DNA of 21,933 nt from Sphingomonadales bacterium (GTDB lineage: Bacteria; Pseudomonadota; Alphaproteobacteria; Sphingomonadales; Sphingomonadaceae), in the NCBI GenBank assembly GCA_027489295.1, contig JAIYAA010000112.1, positions 1-21,933 of the forward strand, written 5' to 3'. Positions 14,429 to 21,933 of this stretch are shown here, in pieces (the first letter of the stretch is position 1; the number at the start of each line of letters is the position of its first letter). The notes beneath the pieces were generated by a model. The model was not told the DNA's origin, did no database searches, and was given only the letters and a program-made list of their open reading frames with translations. Made by a program: the position numbers and the translations under genes.

Positions 14429-15778
14429 ATGATGGGTTTTGGCAGAATTGCGGGAACGGGTGCCAAGTGGCTGGCAGGCGCAGGCATTGCCGCGATCGCG
14501 ACGATGGCGGTGGCGCAGACGATGCCGGGCCAGGACGGCCCGAGCAACGGGCTGGACCTGCCGAGCACCCTCGAGATCTTCGGCAAGGCCGATCCGAACA
14601 TCCGCAAGCCGACCGCGATCGTCAACGACTATGTGATCACCGGCACCGAGGTCGATCAGCGCGTGGCGCTGGTCACCGGCATGCAGAAGCTGACCCTGAA
14701 GCCGGAGGAGCGCGAACAGCTCAAGCTCGCGATGCTCCGCCAGCTGATCGACGAGACCCTGGAGATCCAGGAAGCCAAGGCGAACGAGATCAAGATCGAA
14801 CCGCGCGAGGTGGAGAGCAGCTTCAGCCGCGTCGCCGCGCGCTTCCAGAAGACGCCGGAGCAGATGCGCGGCTGGCTGCGGGAGATCGGCTCGTCCGAAC
14901 GCTCGATCAAGCGCCAGGTGGAGGCCGAACTCGCCTGGAGCCGGCTGCTGCGCAAGCGCGTCAACGTGAACGTCGGCGAGGCCGAGGTGAAGGCGATGAT
15001 CGAACGCCTCACCGCGCAGAAGGGCACCGACGAGTATCACGTCTACGAGATCTACCAGAACGCCACGCCAGATCGTGCCCAGGAAGTCTCCGCCGGCATG
15101 AAGAAGATGATCGACCAGATGCGTGAGGGCACGCCGTTCGACTATCTGGCGCGCACCTATTCGCAGAGCTCGACGCGTGCAAAGGGCGGCGATCTCGGCT
15201 GGATCCAGACGGCGATGCTGCCCGATGCGCTGTCGCAGGCGGTGCAGGAAATGCAGCCCGGCCAGGTTGCCGGGCCGATCCCGCTCTCGGCAGGCTTCTC
15301 GATCGTGTATCTGGCGGACAAGCACAAGGTCGGCATCTCCGATCCGCGGGATGCGAAGCTGAGCCTGCGCCAGCTGTCGCTGAGCTTCGCCAAGGGCACC
15401 ACCGAAGCACAGGCCAGCACCCGGGCCGCCGCCTTCGCCAAGGCGACCCAGGCAATCCGCGGCTGCGGTGACGTGAACAAGGTGGCCGCTGCCGAGGGCG
15501 CCGAGGTGGTCGATCGCGACAACATCGTGATCAAGGACCTGCCGCCCGCGCTGCAGAACCTGATTTTGCCGCTGCAGGTCGGCCAGTCGACCCAGCCGTT
15601 CGGCTCGATCGACGACGGCGTGCGCGTGCTGGTGATCTGCGGTCGCGACGATCCGCCTGCGGCCAACGCGCCCTCGGTGGAGCAGGTGCAGGAGCAGCTC
15701 GAGGACCAGCGCGTCAATCTGCGCGCCGAGCGCATGCTGCGCGACCTGCGCCGCGACGCGCTTATCGAATATCGCTGA
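14429..15778 (+). CDS. surA: Periplasmic chaperone / peptidyl-prolyl isomerase SurA
   Basis: A 449-residue periplasmic chaperone that escorts unfolded barrel proteins such as LptD to the BAM complex. It has a signal peptide (ending AVA at residue 29), the SurA N-domain (about 60-190: IVNDYVITGTEVDQR, LRQLIDETLEIQEAK, PEQMRGWLREIGSS), and one well-formed parvulin domain (about 202-302: YSQSSTRAKGGDLGWI, MQPGQVAGPI, FSIVYLADK). A second, degenerate parvulin-like region (about 310-408) and a C-terminal helix (VEQVQEQLEDQRVNLRAERMLRDLRRDALIEYR region) follow. Start choice is loose: GTG 14426, ATG 14429 and ATG 14432 are adjacent and in frame; 14429 is used. It follows lptD and ends 7 bp before pdxA, so client and chaperone are co-transcribed. 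Confidence 0.94.
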   Translation: MMGFGRIAGTGAKWLAGAGIAAIATMAVAQTMPGQDGPSNGLDLPSTLEIFGKADPNIRKPTAIVNDYVITGTEVDQRVALVTGMQKLTLKPEEREQLKLAMLRQLIDETLEIQEAKANEIKIEPREVESSFSRVAARFQKTPEQMRGWLREIGSSERSIKRQVEAELAWSRLLRKRVNVNVGEAEVKAMIERLTAQKGTDEYHVYEIYQNATPDRAQEVSAGMKKMIDQMREGTPFDYLARTYSQSSTRAKGGDLGWIQTAMLPDALSQAVQEMQPGQVAGPIPLSAGFSIVYLADKHKVGISDPRDAKLSLRQLSLSFAKGTTEAQASTRAAAFAKATQAIRGCGDVNKVAAAEGAEVVDRDNIVIKDLPPALQNLILPLQVGQSTQPFGSIDDGVRVLVICGRDDPPAANAPSVEQVQEQLEDQRVNLRAERMLRDLRRDALIEYR

Positions 15779-15785
15779 GGGACCG

Positions 15786-16793
15786 GTGGGAGGCGCCACC
15801 CTGCCTCCCCTCGCCGTCGCCTTGGGCGATTCGGCGGGGATCGGGCCTGAAATCACCGCCAAGGCATGGGCTGCACGCGAGGCTGAGAGGCTCGCGCCGT
15901 TCTTCGCCGTGGGGGATCCCAATGCCGTGCGTGCCGTATGGGACGGACCGATCGCCCCGATCAGCGACCCGCACGAAGCGTTCGCCGTGTTCGGCACGGC
16001 GCTGCCCGTCCTGCCGGTCGGCGATACCCATGCGGTGATCCCCGGGACGCCGACGCTGAACACCGCGCACATTGCGCTGCAGGCGCTGGAAGTGGCGACC
16101 GGCCTCGCCAGCGTCGGCGCGGCGGGTGCGCTGGTCACCGGCCCCGTGTCGAAAGCGCAGCTCTACGCGATCGGCTATACCCATCCCGGCCAGACCGAAT
16201 TCGTCGCCGAACGTTGCGGGATCACGGCCGAGAATGCGGTGATGATGCTCGCCGGTCCCACGCTGCGCGTCGTGCCGATCACCGTCCATGTGCCGCTGGC
16301 GCAGGTGCCCTCGCTGATCAGCCCCGAGCTGATCGTCGCCAAGGCCCGCGTGACCGCACGTGGGCTTCAGCGCAATTTCGGTATCGCCAACCCGCGTCTC
16401 GCCTTTGCCGGCCTGAACCCGCATGCCGGTGAAGGCGGTGCGATCGGCCGTGAGGAGATCGACGTGCTGGCGCCCGCGATCGAGCGGCTGCGCGCCGAGG
16501 GCATCGATGCCAGCGGCCCCTTCGCGGCCGACACCATGTTCCACGCGCGCGCCCGCGCCGGCTATGATGCCGCGCTCTGCCTCTACCACGATCAGGCGCT
16601 GATCCCGATCAAGACACTGCATTTCGACGACGGGGTGAACATCACCCTTGGCCTGCCGATCGTACGGACCTCGCCCGATCACGGCACCGCCTTCGGCATC
16701 GCCGGCAAGGGGCTGGCGCATCCCGGCGCAATGATCGCCGCGATCCGCATGGCGGCGGACGCCGCACAGCGCCGGGCGGAAGCCGCGGCATGA
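15786..16793 (+). CDS. pdxA: 4-hydroxythreonine-4-phosphate dehydrogenase
   Basis: A 335-residue cytoplasmic enzyme of pyridoxal-5'-phosphate synthesis (DXP-dependent route). It oxidises 4-phosphohydroxy-L-threonine with NAD to a product used by PdxJ. Visible motifs are [46 protein letters not shown] and the C-terminal [17 protein letters not shown]. His168, His213 and His268 match the three divalent-metal ligands of E. coli PdxA (166, 211, 266) with a constant offset of two. The start is GTG at 15786, with GAGG 5 bp upstream overlapping the surA stop. Its last codons overlap rsmA by ATGA, so translation of the two is coupled. Length is typical of the family. Confidence 0.96.
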   Translation: MGGATLPPLAVALGDSAGIGPEITAKAWAAREAERLAPFFAVGDPNAVRAVWDGPIAPISDPHEAFAVFGTALPVLPVGDTHAVIPGTPTLNTAHIALQALEVATGLASVGAAGALVTGPVSKAQLYAIGYTHPGQTEFVAERCGITAENAVMMLAGPTLRVVPITVHVPLAQVPSLISPELIVAKARVTARGLQRNFGIANPRLAFAGLNPHAGEGGAIGREEIDVLAPAIERLRAEGIDASGPFAADTMFHARARAGYDAALCLYHDQALIPIKTLHFDDGVNITLGLPIVRTSPDHGTAFGIAGKGLAHPGAMIAAIRMAADAAQRRAEAAA

Positions 16794-17611
16794 CGCCCCT
16801 CCCCCCGCTGCGGGACGTCATTGCGACCTACGGACTGAGCGCCAGCAAGGCGCTCGGCCAGAATTTCCTGTTCGACGGCCAGCTGCTCGGCCGCATCGCC
16901 AAGGTGCCGGGCGACCTCGCCGACGCCGAAGTGTTCGAGGTCGGCCCCGGCCCGGGCGGCCTCACCCGCGCGCTGCTCCAGGCCGGCGCCCGCGTGACCG
17001 CCGTCGAGCGCGACCGGCGGTGCATCCCGGCTCTGGAAGAGCTTGGCGGCTTCTTCCCCGAAAAGCTGCGGGTAATCGAAGGCGATGCGCTGGAGGTCGA
17101 CGGACCCGCCCTGTTCGCGGGCAAGCCGCACGTCGTCGCCAACCTGCCCTATAATGTCGGCACGGCGCTGCTGATCGGCTGGCTGTCGGCAGAGTGGCAG
17201 CCCTGGTGGGCGAGCCTGACGCTGATGTTCCAGAAGGAAGTCGCCGAGCGTATCGTCGCCCAGGCCGGCACCGAACATTATGGCCGCCTCGCGGTGCTTG
17301 CCCAGTGGCGGAGCACCCCGCGCATCGCGATGAACGTCCATCGCTCGGCCTTCACCCCGCCGCCCAAGGTGATGTCGGCGGTGGTGCACATCGTCCCCGG
17401 CGAGGCGCCCGAGGGCGTGCAGCTGCGCCAGCTCGAAGCGGTGACCGCCGCTGCGTTCGGGCAGCGCCGCAAGATGCTGCGCCAGAGCCTCAAGCCGGTC
17501 GCCGGTGCCTTGGCGGCGCTGGAAACGCTGGGCATCGACGCCAGCCGGCGTGCGGAAACGGTGAGCGTCGCCGAGTTCGTCGCGATCGCACGCGAACTCG
17601 GCCGCGCCTGA
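16790..17611 (+). CDS. rsmA: 16S rRNA N6-dimethyladenosine transferase (KsgA)
   Basis: A 273-residue SAM-dependent methyltransferase that dimethylates two adjacent adenines near the 3' end of 16S rRNA during small-subunit assembly. Visible: KALGQNFL near the N-terminus, SAM-binding motif [10 protein letters not shown] (50-59), acidic VERD (72-75), GDAL (98-101), and the catalytic motif NLPYN (118-122). The C-terminal helical domain contains [17 protein letters not shown] and [13 protein letters not shown]. The ATG overlaps the pdxA stop. It is the last gene of the cluster: its stop lies 3 bp from the stop of the convergent spermidine-synthase-like gene, leaving no room for a dedicated terminator. 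The order lptD-surA-pdxA-rsmA matches E. coli; apaG and apaH do not follow here. Confidence 0.97.
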   Translation: MTPLPPLRDVIATYGLSASKALGQNFLFDGQLLGRIAKVPGDLADAEVFEVGPGPGGLTRALLQAGARVTAVERDRRCIPALEELGGFFPEKLRVIEGDALEVDGPALFAGKPHVVANLPYNVGTALLIGWLSAEWQPWWASLTLMFQKEVAERIVAQAGTEHYGRLAVLAQWRSTPRIAMNVHRSAFTPPPKVMSAVVHIVPGEAPEGVQLRQLEAVTAAAFGQRRKMLRQSLKPVAGALAALETLGIDASRRAETVSVAEFVAIARELGRA

Positions 17612-17614
17612 CCC

Positions 17615-19816
17615 CTACTCGCCGTCCGATCGAAACAGGCGCAGCACCGGCACAAGCGATGCGTGGTCGTCGGTCCAGCCTGCGAAACCGGGCTCCGCGA
17701 CGAGCGGCCGCCATTCGCGGCTGCGGGCCTTCAGCGTCGCCAGCACCCGCGGCGAGCGGCTGAGCGCGATCCAGTCCGACACCGTGCCCTCGTCGCGCCG
17801 CTCCGCAGCGCTCGGCGTGTGGATCAGCCGCAGCCCCTGCCAGCCGCCCGCCCGTGCTGCCCCCGCCACCACCGGCCCCAGCGCCAGGAATCGGTTGGAG
17901 ATGTGCACCAGCAACAACCCGTCGGGGGCGAGCACCCGGCCATAGCCGGCAAAGGCCTCGGCGGTCATCAGGTGCATCGGCACCGCATCCGAGGAGAAGG
18001 CATCGAGCGCGAGCAGGTCGAGGCTGGCGGGCGCCAGTTCGCTCAGCCGCAGCCGGGCGTCGCCGACGACGATCCGTGCCGTGGGCGCGCACGCGCGCAG
18101 GAAGCTGAACGCGCCCGAATCGCGGGCGAGATGCACCACCGCGGGGTCGATCTCGAAGAAGCGCCATTGCTGGCCCGGCTGCGCGTAGCAGGCGAGCGTG
18201 CCCGTGCCGAGGCCGACAACGCCGATGCGCGCGCGCGCGCCGTAGAGCGAGGGCGCCGCCTGCATCGCCTGACCGACGCCCGAGCCGGCCTGATAATAGG
18301 TCGTCGGATGCGTGGCGCGCGCGCCCTTCAGCTGCACGCCGTGCAGGGTCGTGCCATGCGCAAGGCGGCGCTCGTTCGGCTGGTCGCTGACCGTGTAGAC
18401 CCCGAAATAGCTGCGCGTGCGGGTGCCGCTGAGCGACGCCTGGATCGCGTTGTAGCCGCCGAACAGGAACAGCCCGCCGGCCAACGCCACCGCGAACGGC
18501 CAGCGCGCGCCGATCGTCAGCAGTCCGATCGCGGCCACCGCCACGAACGCCAGCTGGACATGCATCGGGCCGAGCAGCCGCTCGTTCAGGCCGAGCAGAA
18601 CAAAGAGCACGACGCCGGCCATGAGCACCACCCCGGCGGGCACCCGCCAGCGGCTCGACCAGAGCCGCGCGAACGGCTCGGCCAGCGCGCGCTGCGGGAT
18701 CAGCAGGCCGGCGGCCAGGATCAGCAGCGGATATTCATAGGTCCAGTCGAACAATACCGGCGCGACCAGTCCTGCGAAGACGCCCCCGAGCGCGCCGCCC
18801 ACGGCCATGGCGAGGTAGAAACCGGTCAGCCGCTCGGGCGCCGGTCGCAGCGCATAGAGCCGTGCGTGGCAGGCGACGGATACCGAAAACAGCAGGGCAA
18901 GGCCGATCAACGCATTGAAAAAGGCCAGGCGCTGGTCGCCCGCGACCAGGGTGGCGCCGAACAGCAGCAGCACCAGCGGCACGCAGCGCTCGAGCAGGTC
19001 GTCGAGCAACGCCGAGCTGCGGAACGCGACCGGGAAGCTCAGCAGGTACAGCCCGAGCGGCAGCACCCAGAGCAACGGTACCGCGACGATGTCGGTGGTG
19101 AGGAAGGTGGTCGTCGCCAGCATCAGTCCCGAGGGGACCAGCGCCAGGACGATCCAGCCCACCCAATCGCGCAGGATCGGCGCGCGGGGTTGCGCGGCGT
19201 GGACAGGCGGTGCCGCGTCACGTGGCAACCGGCTGGCGCAGGCGAGCACCAGGACGACCACCGCGGCATAGCCCGCCGTCCAGAGCCAGCTCTGGCTCCG
19301 CAGCCGCAGTAGCGGCTCGACCAGCAGCGGATAGGCGATCAGCCCGGCAAAGCTGCCAATGTTCGAGGCGGCGTAGAGCGCATAGGGGTCCTGCCCCTTG
19401 CTCGCCGCTGCATACCAGCGCTGCAGGAGCGGCGCCTGCGCGGAAATGGCGAGGAACAGCGGGCCGATCGCCGCGACCAGCAGCCAGGGCACCCACAGCG
19501 CCGGCTGCGCCCCCGGCGGGACCTGCATCGTGCCCAGGCCAATGGGGAGCCACAGCGCCGCGATCGCCAGCAGACCCAGATGCACCGCCGCCTGGGTCCG
19601 CACGCGAAACCGCCCCAGCCAATGGGCATAGCCATAGCCCACCAGCAGCAGCGCCTGGTAGACGAGCATCGCCGAGTTCCACACCGCCGGCGCGCCGCCC
19701 AGCCGGGGCAGCGCCATCCGCGCGACCATCGGCTGGATCAGGAACAGCAGGAACGACCCGCCGAGGATCGCGGCGACGAACCAGCGCCGCCGTCCCGCAC
19801 CGATGGCGTTGTTCAT
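17615..19816 (-). CDS. Polytopic membrane protein with C-terminal spermidine-synthase-like domain
   Basis: A 733-residue inner-membrane protein. Residues 1 to about 460 hold about 12 or more hydrophobic segments in an MFS-like arrangement. Residues about 465-733 form a cytoplasmic Rossmann methyltransferase/spermidine-synthase-like domain (HGTTLHGVQ, IGVVGLGTGTLACYA 531-544, FFEIDP 553-558, VVGDARL 583-589, LDAFSSDAVPMHLMT 604-618). Databases usually call such proteins fused MFS/spermidine synthase. The Asp of the canonical aminopropyltransferase GGGDG motif is replaced (GLGTG, Thr538), so ordinary spermidine synthesis is doubtful and the role is unknown. The ATG at 19816 has no strong ribosome-binding site and follows the GNAT stop by 28 bp. 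Last gene of the minus-strand run; it converges on rsmA. Confidence 0.9.
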   Translation of the reverse strand: MNNAIGAGRRRWFVAAILGGSFLLFLIQPMVARMALPRLGGAPAVWNSAMLVYQALLLVGYGYAHWLGRFRVRTQAAVHLGLLAIAALWLPIGLGTMQVPPGAQPALWVPWLLVAAIGPLFLAISAQAPLLQRWYAAASKGQDPYALYAASNIGSFAGLIAYPLLVEPLLRLRSQSWLWTAGYAAVVVLVLACASRLPRDAAPPVHAAQPRAPILRDWVGWIVLALVPSGLMLATTTFLTTDIVAVPLLWVLPLGLYLLSFPVAFRSSALLDDLLERCVPLVLLLFGATLVAGDQRLAFFNALIGLALLFSVSVACHARLYALRPAPERLTGFYLAMAVGGALGGVFAGLVAPVLFDWTYEYPLLILAAGLLIPQRALAEPFARLWSSRWRVPAGVVLMAGVVLFVLLGLNERLLGPMHVQLAFVAVAAIGLLTIGARWPFAVALAGGLFLFGGYNAIQASLSGTRTRSYFGVYTVSDQPNERRLAHGTTLHGVQLKGARATHPTTYYQAGSGVGQAMQAAPSLYGARARIGVVGLGTGTLACYAQPGQQWRFFEIDPAVVHLARDSGAFSFLRACAPTARIVVGDARLRLSELAPASLDLLALDAFSSDAVPMHLMTAEAFAGYGRVLAPDGLLLVHISNRFLALGPVVAGAARAGGWQGLRLIHTPSAAERRDEGTVSDWIALSRSPRVLATLKARSREWRPLVAEPGFAGWTDDHASLVPVLRLFRSDGE

Positions 19817-19844
19817 CTACGGACGATGCGGTCGGCGAACAGGA

Positions 19845-21933
<2,089 letters not shown>

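Noticed and set aside
14357..16138. 593-codon minus-strand frame across surA and pdxA
   Set aside because: Covers parts of two identified genes and their junction; no coherent protein features.
17663..19312. 549-codon plus-strand frame opposite the spermidine-synthase-like gene
   Set aside because: Gln/Arg/Ala-rich antisense translation; the membrane protein on the other strand has regular hydrophobic segments and motifs.

Overview
The window is a gene-dense, GC-rich chromosomal segment with long open frames antisense to almost every gene. It fits an alphaproteobacterium, most likely a sphingomonad (order Sphingomonadales). Supporting points are the large TonB-dependent receptor, the lptD-surA-pdxA-rsmA cluster, the character of the proteins, and a paired GC-rich intergenic repeat that resembles ones I recall from this group. 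The genus cannot be told from the sequence. I see no rRNA, tRNA, CRISPR array, insertion sequence or prophage.

Layout, left to right. (1) 1-1838, minus strand: an acyl-CoA dehydrogenase of the ACAD10/11-like type followed 12 bp later by a zinc alcohol dehydrogenase cut by the left edge. (2) 1980-3215, plus strand, divergent: a 411-residue regulator built from two complete TetR units in one chain. A 16-bp near-palindrome in the shared intergenic region is a candidate operator. (3) 3220-3459: a small uncharacterised minus-strand ORF with its own promoter-like sequence. (4) 3629-6361, minus strand: a TonB-dependent outer-membrane receptor with a clear intrinsic terminator and a sigma70-like promoter. 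(5) 6662-7876, plus strand: a TetA-like MFS exporter. (6) 8025-10795, plus strand: a secreted EF-hand protein, then an OmpR-type response regulator and its histidine kinase, with unusual repeats in both intergenic regions. (7) 10804-10962: an inverted pair of repeats and a bidirectional terminator. (8) 10984-11921, minus strand: ndk and holC. (9) 12042-17611, plus strand: lptD-surA-pdxA-rsmA, the classic envelope/cofactor/ribosome cluster also found in E. coli. (10) 17615-21933, minus strand: HDAC-family deacylase (cut by the right edge), hemB, a GNAT acetyltransferase and a membrane-bound spermidine-synthase-like protein. The first three are joined by 4-bp start/stop overlaps.

The housekeeping cores (ndk, holC, lptD to rsmA, hemB) are ordinary. 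The less described parts are the single-chain double TetR beside a catabolic operon; the EF-hand/two-component locus with a regularly spaced cluster of half-sites and a long-range inverted repeat; and the tightly packed operon that combines a deacetylase-family enzyme, an acetyltransferase and a spermidine-synthase-like membrane protein around hemB. These functional links are inferences from gene order, not demonstrated by the sequence.
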